A DNA stretch of 64,000 nucleotides from an uncultured Bacteroidales bacterium (GCA_947169105.1 CAMVOL010000002.1:62001-126000); one strand, 5' to 3'; numbered from the stretch's first letter, positions 19,429 to 28,978 are shown. Program-made: numbers and translations. The notes: generated from the letters alone by a model not told the origin.

Positions 19429-22400
19429 CTAATCCTTTACACAACGTACAGAGTAACCAAAGCAAGGCAAATTGTGATTGCAAATTAAAGTGGCATTGGA
19501 GTGGTCCAACAGTCGATACAACACATCATTTCTGGTATTTTCCGTACTACTCCATAAATATGCGTGCGATGTGTGTGAACTATATACCGCACTTGTACCG
19601 TGAAAAAAACCTGCTGGCATTGCCCCAAAGCCAGTGGCATTATTTGCACTCTGGTTTTGGCTAATACTACATTCTCCATAGTTCGTGGTAGTATACCAAT
19701 TGGAATTGTAAGACAGTGCTTTACCGATATTGGTATTGTCGTTACCGCAAATGTATTGGCTTTGGCTACTCACATAGTCAGCAAGTTGTGTCCACTCAGC
19801 ATCACTCGGTACGTGCCACCCGTCAGGGCAGATGCCCTGCACCTCACTCGGGTTATTACTGCTTGAACTCGCGTTTCTCATTACGGCCGACCAGTTATAG
19901 AGCAATCCATAAGTTGATTTGTTTCCTGAGTTGTTGTTTGGATAGTACCAATATGGTATACTAAAGGATGCAGTCGTATTGCCATTAGTTATAGATGTTC
20001 CATCAGCATATTTTGTCGTTTTCAGATTTTCTCTCATCCAGCATTGTGAACCGATTTGAACAGTATTGTATGTGTTACCGTCAATATCGGTAAGAGTGGC
20101 TACACTGGGACAGGATTGACCATCATTTGAGTTGTACTGAGTTAGAGCAACTTCCTCTCCGTATCCAGTACCTTCCCTGTTGGTCGCGTATGCACGCACA
20201 TAATAAGTAGTATAGGATGACAATCCATTAATATTGCTGGTGAAACTGCCCGCACCATTTCCATCGTTAGTGTGACTGTCGGCAATTGTTGGATTGTGCG
20301 AAGTACTCCAACATACTCCACGAGCAGTAACACTGGCGCTTCCTTCCGAAGTCACCTCTCCACCGCATACAGCTGTATTGGAGGTGATGTCACTCACAGA
20401 AGCGGTGCGGACCGTTGGCAGATTGTCCCGCAAACACCTTACGGATATGGCAAATCGACTATCCCTGCTTACGTGGGTTACACTTGTTTGAGAATAAACC
20501 CAATGGGGAGCTATAAATAATGCTATCTGCGAATTGTTAGTTGTAGTATAAGTAGATGTCCAAAAATTTGCAGCGCCGAAGAAATCTGTAAATCCGACAG
20601 AACTGGAATTACTCATAATTCCTGCTGGCACTGCGCTGAAACCAGAAGAGTTGTGTTCACTGGTGGTATTTCCCGGTACATTAGCATTGCCCGATGCAGT
20701 CCAGCCGCAATTTAAAGAGAGTTTGACGGCTATTTCACCTCTAGCAACACCGATAAGGTCAGCATCACTTTGACTCATTCCAACAGCCATCTCCATTTGT
20801 TTCCATTCCTCATTGCTCGGGATGTGCCAACCATCGGGACAAATACCTTGAACACCACTTGGAATAAGAGTGGAGGATTGTGCATCGCGCATTATCGCTT
20901 TGCCGTTGTACAGTAATCCATAGATAGCCTTTTTGTTCGAAGAGCCGTTAGGGTAGTACCAGGATGCTGTTGTGGTTGATGGTTGAGCATTAGACGAAAG
21001 ATTACTTCCGTCAGCATACCTTGTGGTGCGCAGGTTCTCTCTCATCCAGCATTGGGTGCCTATTAAGACTGTAGCATAAACATTTCCGTCAATATCAGTC
21101 AATGACGGAGGACAATCAGAAGTGGTTATACTTTGTTGTTGTCCGTATGTTGTTCCATTTTCATTTGTGGCGTATGCTCTCACGTAGTATGTGGTACTGG
21201 GAACAATGTTTCCAAAATGTGATATATAATCTCCTAAACCACTTCCATCTGTTGTGCGATTATCATCTATCGTCGGATTCTCGTGCGTGCTCCAACAAAC
21301 TCCTTTCTCGAGAATGGTTGAAGAACCAGAAGAAATCACATTGCCACCACTGCTCAAACCGTTGTCATAATACGAAACAGCGGCTGTATTAATAATAATT
21401 GAATCATTTGCTTGTTCCAATTCCTCAATCCTATCCAATAATGCTTGAATATCACTGGGATTCAAATTGTAGTTGCTCAAAGAATCCCGTGTCAAGTACC
21501 CAGCATCATTGTTGAAGGTGGAAACCTCTGTGGGAATGGTCGGGATGTCAGGTCTATCTGTCAAATCATTGTAACTGCCACTGAATCCCGCAGGCAGTTT
21601 GGCGAAACTGCCGCCTGTGAGATATATGGTGTCATTGCTGATACTCAACACCTGCTGTTCCGTGTATTCGGTGAGGTAGTGGGCATCGTTCGTGAAAGCG
21701 GACACGTTGGTAGGAATAGCCGGAACATCTGCACTGGTAATGTAGTTGGCATCATTGGTGAAGGCTGAAACATTCGTCGGTACGGTCGGGATGGTGGGTT
21801 TGTTCATAATCTGCGCGGCACCGCTTGTTGCGTTCCAGTCGGCATTCACCTGTGCGGGAACCTGCGCCAGCGTAATGTAGTTTGCATCATTCGTGAAAGA
21901 GGACACGTTGGTAGGAATGGCAGGAACATCGGCACTGGTAATGTAGTTGGCATCATTGGTAAAAGCGGACACATTGGTCGGTACCGTGGGAATCGTCGGT
22001 TTGTCGGTCAGGTCGTTGTAACTGCCGCTGAACAGGTCAGGTTTGTTGGACAGACTGTTATAGTTGCCGTCGAAACCAGCAGGCAGCACGGCATAACCTC
22101 CATTGCTCAAATAGATAGTGTCGTTGCTAATGCTCAACACCTGGTAAGCAGGAATATCCTCGGAGGTAATGTAGTTGGCGTCGTTTGCAAAGGCAGACAC
22201 GTTAGTGGGGATTGCGGGAACATCGGCCGCTGTGATGTAGTTGGCATCATTTTCAAAAGCAGAGACATTTGCGGGGACAGTAGGAATTGTCGGTTTGTCG
22301 GTCAAGTCGTTGTAACTGCCGCTGAAAAGTTCGGGAAGGTTCGTCAAACTGTTGTAGTTGCCGTCGAAACCAGCGGGCAGTTTTACGAAGCTGCCGCCCG

Positions 22401-23631
22401 TAAGGAACAAGGTGTCGTTGCTGATGGTCAAAACCTGTTGTTCCGTGAAGGAGGTAAGGTAGCCTGCATCATTCGTAAAAGCGGACACATTGGCAGGAAT
22501 AGCCGGAACATCCGCTGAGGTAATGTAGTTTGCATCATTTTCAAATGCGGAGACGTTGGTCGGGATTGCAGGCACATCCGCTGCGGTAATGTAGTTCGCA
22601 TCGTTATTGAAAGCAGATACATTGGTCGGGATATTGGCTGCTTCTTGAACGGTAGCCGTCGTGAGGTAGCCGGCATCGTTTACAAAAGCACTCACATTCG
22701 TCGGTACAGTCGGGATGGCGGGGATGGAATCCATTGTAATGTAACCGGCATCGTTGTTGAAAGCAGAAACATTGGTGGGAATATCGTCCTCAGTAACATA
22801 GTTGTTGGTAACTAAATCATTTTGCGTGATATAGTTCTCGGTGGTTAATGTGCTTTGGGTTACATAGCCGGCATCGTTCACGAAAGCGGAAACGTTTGTT
22901 GGTACAGTCGGAATCTCCGGAATAGAATCCATTGTAATGTAGCCAGCGTCATTGGTGAACGCACTCACGTTGGTGGGAATGTCGGCCTCAGTTACATAGT
23001 TATTGGTAATTAAGTCGTTCTGGGTGATGTAGTTTTCGGTAGTCAATGTGCTTTGGGTTACATAGCCAGCATCGTTCACGAAAGCGGAAACGTTGGTCGG
23101 CACAGTCGGAATATCTGGAATGGAGTCCATTGTGATATATCCAGCATCATTATTGAAAGCACTTACATTTTCAGGGATTTGCGGAATATCCGGCGTGTTG
23201 GTGAGATCATTGTAATTGCCGCTGAAACTGTTGGCTGCACTGCCTGCATACAGTGCATACGGTACGCTCAACAACTGTTGTACATTTTCCAAAACATAGT
23301 AAGTTCCACCCGTTGGGTCGATTTCAGTCTTGAGGAAGAACGGACCGTTTGCCCAGTCGATGGATGCAAAGTCGCCGTTTACCACTGTGCCACCGCCAAT
23401 CTCCAGCGTCATCAATCCGTTGACATTGGTGACAGCAGTGTGTGTTTCTTGATAAACCATCGTGCCATTCGCACCTCCTTGCAAGATGGAGATTCGCACG
23501 CCAACAGTCCCGCGAACGAGCGTGTTGCTCTCGTTGCGAACCACCGCCTGATAGGTGAATCTTTGCGGGGCTTGGGCAAACATTGTCAGTCCTATAAGAA
23601 CCAGAACAAAAAAGGATAAAAGTTTTCTCAT
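19429..23631 (-). CDS. 1400-aa surface protein: signal peptide, ~16 NVSAF-NDA-YIT repeats, two FISUMP domains
   Basis: YQAVVRNESNTLVRG.. N-domain; 16 NVSAFxNDAxYIT-type units; two blocks of TDIDGNxYxTVxIGxQCWMRENL..ICPDGWH(I/V)PS. Confidence 0.85.
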   Translation of the reverse strand: MRKLLSFFVLVLIGLTMFAQAPQRFTYQAVVRNESNTLVRGTVGVRISILQGGANGTMVYQETHTAVTNVNGLMTLEIGGGTVVNGDFASIDWANGPFFLKTEIDPTGGTYYVLENVQQLLSVPYALYAGSAANSFSGNYNDLTNTPDIPQIPENVSAFNNDAGYITMDSIPDIPTVPTNVSAFVNDAGYVTQSTLTTENYITQNDLITNNYVTEADIPTNVSAFTNDAGYITMDSIPEIPTVPTNVSAFVNDAGYVTQSTLTTENYITQNDLVTNNYVTEDDIPTNVSAFNNDAGYITMDSIPAIPTVPTNVSAFVNDAGYLTTATVQEAANIPTNVSAFNNDANYITAADVPAIPTNVSAFENDANYITSADVPAIPANVSAFTNDAGYLTSFTEQQVLTISNDTLFLTGGSFVKLPAGFDGNYNSLTNLPELFSGSYNDLTDKPTIPTVPANVSAFENDANYITAADVPAIPTNVSAFANDANYITSEDIPAYQVLSISNDTIYLSNGGYAVLPAGFDGNYNSLSNKPDLFSGSYNDLTDKPTIPTVPTNVSAFTNDANYITSADVPAIPTNVSSFTNDANYITLAQVPAQVNADWNATSGAAQIMNKPTIPTVPTNVSAFTNDANYITSADVPAIPTNVSAFTNDAHYLTEYTEQQVLSISNDTIYLTGGSFAKLPAGFSGSYNDLTDRPDIPTIPTEVSTFNNDAGYLTRDSLSNYNLNPSDIQALLDRIEELEQANDSIIINTAAVSYYDNGLSSGGNVISSGSSTILEKGVCWSTHENPTIDDNRTTDGSGLGDYISHFGNIVPSTTYYVRAYATNENGTTYGQQQSITTSDCPPSLTDIDGNVYATVLIGTQCWMRENLRTTRYADGSNLSSNAQPSTTTASWYYPNGSSNKKAIYGLLYNGKAIMRDAQSSTLIPSGVQGICPDGWHIPSNEEWKQMEMAVGMSQSDADLIGVARGEIAVKLSLNCGWTASGNANVPGNTTSEHNSSGFSAVPAGIMSNSSSVGFTDFFGAANFWTSTYTTTNNSQIALFIAPHWVYSQTSVTHVSRDSRFAISVRCLRDNLPTVRTASVSDITSNTAVCGGEVTSEGSASVTARGVCWSTSHNPTIADSHTNDGNGAGSFTSNINGLSSYTTYYVRAYATNREGTGYGEEVALTQYNSNDGQSCPSVATLTDIDGNTYNTVQIGSQCWMRENLKTTKYADGTSITNGNTTASFSIPYWYYPNNNSGNKSTYGLLYNWSAVMRNASSSSNNPSEVQGICPDGWHVPSDAEWTQLADYVSSQSQYICGNDNTNIGKALSYNSNWYTTTNYGECSISQNQSANNATGFGAMPAGFFHGTSAVYSSHTSHAYLWSSTENTRNDVLYRLLDHSNATLICNHNLPCFGYSVRCVKD

Positions 23632-23664
23632 TGTATTTTGATTTATTGAATTTTAGAATTATTT

Positions 23665-23710
23665 CTACTACCCCGGCCTTCGGCCACCCCTTCTACATAG
23701 AAGGGGAATT
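23665..23710. repeat. 46-bp hairpin repeat, copy 1
   Basis: ctactaccccggccttcggccaccccttctacatagaaggggaatt, identical to 24714-24759. Confidence 0.95.
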
Positions 23711-23711
23711 T

Positions 23712-24194
23712 TCATCGTGCCATCTTTACCACTTTGAAGGATTTCAGTATCTGCGTGCCATTCAGCACGTTCACAAAGTAAGTCCCTGTGGCAAGGTCAG
23801 ACATAGGAATTTCGGTTTTATTCCCTTCTATCTTCTTTGAATACAGATATTTTCCATTCGTGTCAAACACTTTCACTTCGCCTTCAAATTCCTCATTACT
23901 AATTGCTAATTGCAAATTGGAGGTCGTCGGGTTCGGATAGACCATCGCGTTCAGCGTGATGCTGGGGTAGTTGTCAATCCCAATGGTTTGGATTTCGTAG
24001 GGTTGCTGCACACCTTCGGATATGCTGGTGCTGCCTTCGCCATACGACTGCATGGCGATTTGTCCGATGGTGTATGTCACCGTTCCTCCATTGCCCGTGG
24101 CAGTTCCACCCGTCGGCACAATGTCGGATTGGGCATTTATGGTATGCATTGTTAGAACCCATAATGCGAAAATAAATACAACTGATCTTTTCAT
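23712..24194 (-). CDS. 160-aa T9SS type A sorting domain protein
   Basis: Signal peptide; SISEGVQQPYEI; VYPNPTTSNLQL...VKVFDTNGKYLYSKKIEGN..TGTYFVNVLNG..KSFKVVKM. Confidence 0.9.
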   Translation of the reverse strand: MKRSVVFIFALWVLTMHTINAQSDIVPTGGTATGNGGTVTYTIGQIAMQSYGEGSTSISEGVQQPYEIQTIGIDNYPSITLNAMVYPNPTTSNLQLAISNEEFEGEVKVFDTNGKYLYSKKIEGNKTEIPMSDLATGTYFVNVLNGTQILKSFKVVKMAR

Positions 24195-24230
24195 TTTTAT
24201 ATGTTTTGTCCTATTTCAAATACTTTTTTG

Positions 24231-24238
24231 CAAAATTA
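24231..24238 (-). promoter_or_regulatory. Putative -7 box TAATTTTG
   Basis: TAnnTTTG match upstream of the 24194 gene; no clear -33 at standard spacing. Confidence 0.35.
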
Positions 24239-24311
24239 CAACCTTCGTTCTCAGCTTGTTAGGTTCTTTTTAGTTCTTTTCACAGCGGCTTTTGCGGGGT
24301 TGCGGCAGGGT

Positions 24312-24451
24312 AAAAAAAATAACCGCGGACTTCATGTTCTGAGTCGAGGCTCTGGAAAACCTATTACCACAAACAAGAAAGCCCACGGTTACAACCCGCG
24401 AGCGTTTCTCCTTCCTTGTGTGGTAAATTGAATTTTCCAGATTCCGACTCA
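24312..24451 (-). ncRNA. Candidate structured ncRNA: nested hairpin, pseudoknot or terminator pairing, U8 tail
   Basis: TGAGTCG/CGACTCA, CTGGAAAA/TTTTCCAG and TTACCACA/TGTGGTAA nested stems; apical UAACCGUGGGCUU pairs with downstream AAGUCCGCGGUUA (13 bp, 2 GU valid only on the minus strand), then U8. Confidence 0.55.
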
Positions 24452-24547
24452 CCAAGAAAAGCGAAAACGCCTATTTATGTGTTTTTGTTATGCTATTTAT
24501 TGAGTTCTTTTTGGTCCTATTTTATTTATTGATAATTGTTTGCATTA

Positions 24548-24582
24548 AGAAAAAACCGCCCTGCCGTTGAAAAGGCAAAGCG
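24548..24582 (-). terminator. Intrinsic terminator downstream of rodA
   Basis: CCGC..TGCC/GGCA..GCGG hairpin followed on the minus strand by TTTTTTCTTAAT. Confidence 0.75.
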
Positions 24583-24622
24583 GTGCAATAATAATGATTT
24601 TTTTGATTGGAATGACTAAACG

Positions 24623-24650
24623 ATAGAGACGCAATTCATCGCGTCTTCAT
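24623..24650. repeat. Degenerate copy of the 28-nt palindrome (ATAGAGACGCAATTCATCGCGTCTTCAT)
   Basis: Matches 16477/17105 including the downstream 'accggcatt'. Confidence 0.8.
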
Positions 24651-24713
24651 AAACCGGCATTTTTAATTGAAAATGGAAAACTGGAAACGGAAAGGTTTTC
24701 TCGTGTTGTTTTC

Positions 24714-24759
24714 CTACTACCCCGGCCTTCGGCCACCCCTTCTACATAGAAGGGGAATT
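24714..24759. repeat. 46-bp hairpin repeat, copy 2
   Basis: Identical to 23665-23710; directly downstream of rodA stop. Confidence 0.95.
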
Positions 24760-24769
24760 ACTCCCTTTT

Positions 24770-26020
24770 TTAGTTGTCATCCAACTTGATAAAGATGAAC
24801 AGCAGTGTGGTGAAGCCCCACAGCGAGGAGCCGCCATAGCTGATGAAGGGCAAGGGTATGCCAATAATTGGCACTAACCCGATGGTCATGCCGATATTGA
24901 CGGCCAAGTGGAAGAAGATGATGGAGGCCACACAGTAGCCGTAAATCCGCGAGAAGGGATTTCGCTGCTTCTCCGACAAAATGATGAGTCGTATGATCAG
25001 TGCCAGGTACAAGGCAATCAGTGCCGTGCAGCCAACAAAGCCCCACTCTTCGCCGATGCCGCAGAAGATGAAATCAGTGCTCTGCTCCGGCACAAAATTC
25101 AGCTTGGTCTGTGTGCCGTGCAGATAGCCTTTCCCGAAAAAGCCGCCGGAACCGATGGCAATCTTCGACTGGTTCAGGTTGAAGTCGGCCCCTTTGGGAT
25201 CGACGCTCTTCCCTAAAATGGTGTCGATACGCTGCCTCTGGTGCGATTGTAGCACCTCGTTATAGGCGAAATTGACGGCAAAAACGAAAAGGACAAATCC
25301 TGCATAGATGGCAATGTTCCGTATGATTTTCATCTTGTCCCCTTTCGTGAAATACCACGCAACTATCAGCATAATAGTAAGTAACGCCACTGCATATAGT
25401 TCGTTGGTGACAATAGTGAGGACGAAAAGGATAACAGCAAAAATACCCGCAAGGAGAATCCATCCGTTGAACCCTTCGCGGAAAAAAAGGATGATGAAGG
25501 AGGCGAAAACGAGGGCGGATCCCGTGTCTTTTTGCAACAATGCGATGACGGCTGGAATCCCAATCAAAATGAAAGCAGTGATCCACTGCGTTTTGCGTTC
25601 CTTTTCAGTCTTGGCGCTACTAAAGAATTTGGCAATGGCCAATGCGGTCGCAAATTTCGCAAACTCAATGGGTTGGATGCTGAAACTGCCGATTTTGATC
25701 CACGCCTTGGCACCGTTGATGTCGGTGCCGATGAATACAACGGACAGTATCAGTAGCATAAAGGCCGCATAGACAAAGTAGGCGTATGTCTGTATCAGTT
25801 TGGTGTCGATGGCGAGGACGACAAAGGCGAGGACGGCGGCGGCGATAATCCAGATCAACTGGCGGCCGTACGGTTGGGCGAGGTCGAAAAGGTGGAACGG
25901 CTGGCTGGAGTCGTACGCCGACGAATAGATGGTGAGCCATCCGATGACTACTAACGCAATGTAATAGACAATTAGTTGTGTATCAACACCCTTGAATTTT
26001 GTTGGCTGGCTGTTACTCAT
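24770..26020 (-). CDS. rodA: Rod shape-determining protein RodA (SEDS family)
   Basis: PIEFAKFATALAIAKF, LVPIIGIPLPFISYGGSSLW. Confidence 0.93.
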   Translation of the reverse strand: MSNSQPTKFKGVDTQLIVYYIALVVIGWLTIYSSAYDSSQPFHLFDLAQPYGRQLIWIIAAAVLAFVVLAIDTKLIQTYAYFVYAAFMLLILSVVFIGTDINGAKAWIKIGSFSIQPIEFAKFATALAIAKFFSSAKTEKERKTQWITAFILIGIPAVIALLQKDTGSALVFASFIILFFREGFNGWILLAGIFAVILFVLTIVTNELYAVALLTIMLIVAWYFTKGDKMKIIRNIAIYAGFVLFVFAVNFAYNEVLQSHQRQRIDTILGKSVDPKGADFNLNQSKIAIGSGGFFGKGYLHGTQTKLNFVPEQSTDFIFCGIGEEWGFVGCTALIALYLALIIRLIILSEKQRNPFSRIYGYCVASIIFFHLAVNIGMTIGLVPIIGIPLPFISYGGSSLWGFTTLLFIFIKLDDN

Positions 26021-26023
26021 GAT

Positions 26024-27829
26024 TCATCGGGTGTTAAGTTCCATCATCCGTTTTTCGAGGTCGGTGCGTTTGACCTCTCGGTTGATATAATATTCGGCAA
26101 TCAGAGTAGCGATAGGAGCGGCCACGGACGCGCCCCACCCGCCGTTTTCAACGAGCACGAACACAGCGATTTGTGGCTGGTCCACTGGCCCGAAGCAGGC
26201 AAAGACGGAATGGTCGCGGCCGTGCGGGTTCTGGGCCGTGCCGGTCTTGCCGGCCATCTCAATGTCGTCAATCTTGGCGAAACGTCCTGTACCTGACGTC
26301 ATCACTAATTTCATCCCGTCAATAATCGGTTCGAAATACTGGGGCTCGATGCCGCTGTTCATCCGCTGGTTGTAGCGGGTGTTCGGGTTGTCCTTCGATC
26401 CTATCGCCTTGACAACGTGGGGTTTGTAGTAGTAACCTCGGTTGGCGATGACGGCGATGAGGTTGGCCATCTGGATGGGAGTGCAAGCCACCTGCCCTTG
26501 GCCGATACCCATTGAAACAATGGAATTTCCGTGCCAGTGGCCACGGTACTCGCGGTCGAGGTCCTCCACCGTAGGAATCACTCCCTTCGACTCGTATGGC
26601 AGGTCGGTGTTGAACTTCTGGCCGATGCCGAGCTGGTTGATATGGTCCTTCCACGCCTGATAGCCGTCGCGCACCGACTTGTACTTCGGATTGGAGACGG
26701 TATTGTAGAAGGCACGGCAGAAGTAGGCGTTGCAGGAGCAGCGGACGGCATCCACAAGGTCGGAGCCGGCGTGGGAGTGGCACTTCACGATATGGTTCCC
26801 GAGGTTGTAACCGCCGCCGCAACTATAGTAAGTGTAGCGGTTAATAACGCCCTCCTGCTGGGCAATCAGACCGTTGGCTAGTTTGAAGGTGGAGCCAGGC
26901 GGGTAGATGGCCTTCAGGGCGCGGTTGTAGAGCGGCACGTTCACGGTGTCCCTCAAGAGTTTGGCGTAGTTGCGACTGCGGTTTTTCCCCACCAGCAGGT
27001 TGGGGTCGTAAGAAGGAGAGGAGACGATGCACAGGATTTCTCCCGTAGAAGGTTCGATAGCGACGATGCTGCCCTTCTTGTTGGCCATCAGCTTCTCGCC
27101 GTAACGCTGCAGCTGCATGTCGATAGTGCACCAGAGGTTGCTGCCGGGCTCGGCGGGCACGTCGAATTCACCGTTACGGTAGGAGCCGTGTTCGCGGTTG
27201 TGGACATCCACCAGCACCATCTTCTTGCCCTTCACCCCGCGGAGCTCCTCCTCGTAGGCTTTTTCAATGCCGCTGATGCCGATGTAATCGCCCATTTGGT
27301 AGTAACTGTCCTCCTTTAGTTGGTTCTCGCTCACTTCGCCGATATAACCGAGGATATGGGCGGCGATGGGTTCCGGGTAGGCCCGGAGCGTGCGGGGCTG
27401 CACGTAAAAACCAGGAAACTTGTACAGCTTCTCCTGCAAATAACCATAGTCTTCTTTTCCAATCTGTTGGGCAAAGATATAGGGGAGGAGAGGGGAGTAC
27501 TTCCGTGCTTTCTCCAACCGTTGGATTAATTCTTCCTTTGTGATTTCCAATATATTACAAAGATCTGTGGTGTCGAATTCCTTTACTTTTTTGGGAATTA
27601 CCATCAGGTCGTAGGCGGCCTCGTTATAGACCAACAGGGAGTCGTTGCGGTCATAGATGAGGCCGCGCGGCGGTTGCTGCACCACTTCGCGGATGGCGTT
27701 GTTACGGGCCAAATCTTTGTACTTGCGGTCAATCACCTGCATGGAGAACAACCGTATCAGATAGATGCCCATCAGGGCAACCATCAGGGCGATGATGATG
27801 ATACGGCGTTGTTCTTTCAGCGGGTTCAT
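26024..27829 (-). CDS. mrdA: Penicillin-binding protein 2
   Basis: PPRGLIYDRNDSLLVYN; YPPGSTFKLANGLIA; AGKTGTAQNPHGRDHS; adjacent to rodA. Confidence 0.93.
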   Translation of the reverse strand: MNPLKEQRRIIIIALMVALMGIYLIRLFSMQVIDRKYKDLARNNAIREVVQQPPRGLIYDRNDSLLVYNEAAYDLMVIPKKVKEFDTTDLCNILEITKEELIQRLEKARKYSPLLPYIFAQQIGKEDYGYLQEKLYKFPGFYVQPRTLRAYPEPIAAHILGYIGEVSENQLKEDSYYQMGDYIGISGIEKAYEEELRGVKGKKMVLVDVHNREHGSYRNGEFDVPAEPGSNLWCTIDMQLQRYGEKLMANKKGSIVAIEPSTGEILCIVSSPSYDPNLLVGKNRSRNYAKLLRDTVNVPLYNRALKAIYPPGSTFKLANGLIAQQEGVINRYTYYSCGGGYNLGNHIVKCHSHAGSDLVDAVRCSCNAYFCRAFYNTVSNPKYKSVRDGYQAWKDHINQLGIGQKFNTDLPYESKGVIPTVEDLDREYRGHWHGNSIVSMGIGQGQVACTPIQMANLIAVIANRGYYYKPHVVKAIGSKDNPNTRYNQRMNSGIEPQYFEPIIDGMKLVMTSGTGRFAKIDDIEMAGKTGTAQNPHGRDHSVFACFGPVDQPQIAVFVLVENGGWGASVAAPIATLIAEYYINREVKRTDLEKRMMELNTR

Positions 27830-27843
27830 GGCGTGCGATGGGA

Positions 27844-28806
27844 TTATTTTATCCGTTTGCTCAGTTCGTTGGCAAGGTTGACGAACGCCTGCCGTCCCTC
27901 TTCCGACCCTGCCGAAATTTTACCGAGTTCTGCCAAGGCAAGCTGGGCATACTCCTCAATCTTTTCTTCTGTTTTCTTTTGAATATCAAGATTTTGGTAG
28001 ATTTTTGTAACGGCTTCAAATTTTTCTTTATCATCAAAATTGGTGGAAGAAAAATAGTGAAGAAGCTGTTTTTTGTCATCAGCACCGGCATCTTGGAGGG
28101 CGCGGAGGTAGAGGTAGGTTTTCTTGTTTTCGCGGATGTCGCCGCCGATGGGTTTGCCGAAAACGGCGGTGTCGCCATAGACATCGAGGAGGTCGTCCTT
28201 CAGCTGGAAGGCGAGGCCAAGGTAGATGCCGTATTGGTAGATGGCCTCGCAGTCGCTTTCGGAGGCGTGCGAAAGGAGGGCGCCGGCCTTCAGGCAACCG
28301 GCCAGCATAACGGCCGTCTTGTACCTGATCATCTGGATGAAGTCGTCGATGGTGACGTGGTCGGCGGTTTCAAAGTCAAGGTCCTTCTGCTGGCCTTCGC
28401 AGATTTCGATGGAGGTGCGGGCGAGCAGATCGGTGAGGGCGATGACGGTTTCGGGACGGGTGGGCGTGTATAGCATCTCCTTGAGTGCGAGCGTGGCGAG
28501 GGCGTCGCCGGAAAGGATGGCGATGTTGCTGTTCCAATGCTTGTACACCGTCGGCTGCCCGCGGCGAATGGGCGCGTTGTCCATAATGTCATCATGGATG
28601 AGCGTGAAGTTGTGCAGCATCTCGAAGGCCGCGGCCGGATGGATGGCAGCAGCCTCGTCTCCGCCGAAAAATTTCGTGGACATCATCACCAAACGGGGAC
28701 GCAAGCGCTTTCCCCCCTGCGACAAAGTATAATAGATGGGATTATACAGATTTGCAGGCTCCCTGTTTAGGGATATTTTCTTGAAATATTCCTCTAACTC
28801 TTTCAA
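27844..28806 (-). CDS. Polyprenyl synthetase family protein
   Basis: GGKRLRP; LIHDDIMD; FQLKDDLLD. Confidence 0.92.
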   Translation of the reverse strand: MKELEEYFKKISLNREPANLYNPIYYTLSQGGKRLRPRLVMMSTKFFGGDEAAAIHPAAAFEMLHNFTLIHDDIMDNAPIRRGQPTVYKHWNSNIAILSGDALATLALKEMLYTPTRPETVIALTDLLARTSIEICEGQQKDLDFETADHVTIDDFIQMIRYKTAVMLAGCLKAGALLSHASESDCEAIYQYGIYLGLAFQLKDDLLDVYGDTAVFGKPIGGDIRENKKTYLYLRALQDAGADDKKQLLHYFSSTNFDDKEKFEAVTKIYQNLDIQKKTEEKIEEYAQLALAELGKISAGSEEGRQAFVNLANELSKRIK

Positions 28807-28861
28807 AATAAAATATTTATAATTATTGAAAAAACAAAAATAATCTTATCTAACAAGTTGG

Positions 28862-28869
28862 CAAAGGTA
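28862..28869 (-). promoter_or_regulatory. Putative -7 box TACCTTTG
   Basis: TAnnTTTG match upstream of the polyprenyl synthetase. Confidence 0.5.
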
Positions 28870-28926
28870 CTACTTTTTTGCGGGAATTTTGTGCGATGAT
28901 AATAGGAAATTGTTTTTATACACAAC

Positions 28927-28959
28927 AAAAAAAGCGGCCTTCAGAAAAGCCGCTTTTTT
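28927..28959. terminator. Bidirectional intrinsic terminator
   Basis: AAAAAGCGGC-cttcagaaaa-GCCGCTTTTTT. Confidence 0.9.
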
Positions 28960-28978
28960 GAACAAATGGTTCGTGTAT

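Noticed and set aside
21480-23180. Possible CRISPR or satellite array from periodic 'gcatcattggtgaa..' DNA
   Set aside because: Periodicity is in-frame and encodes NVSAFxNDAxYIT protein repeats
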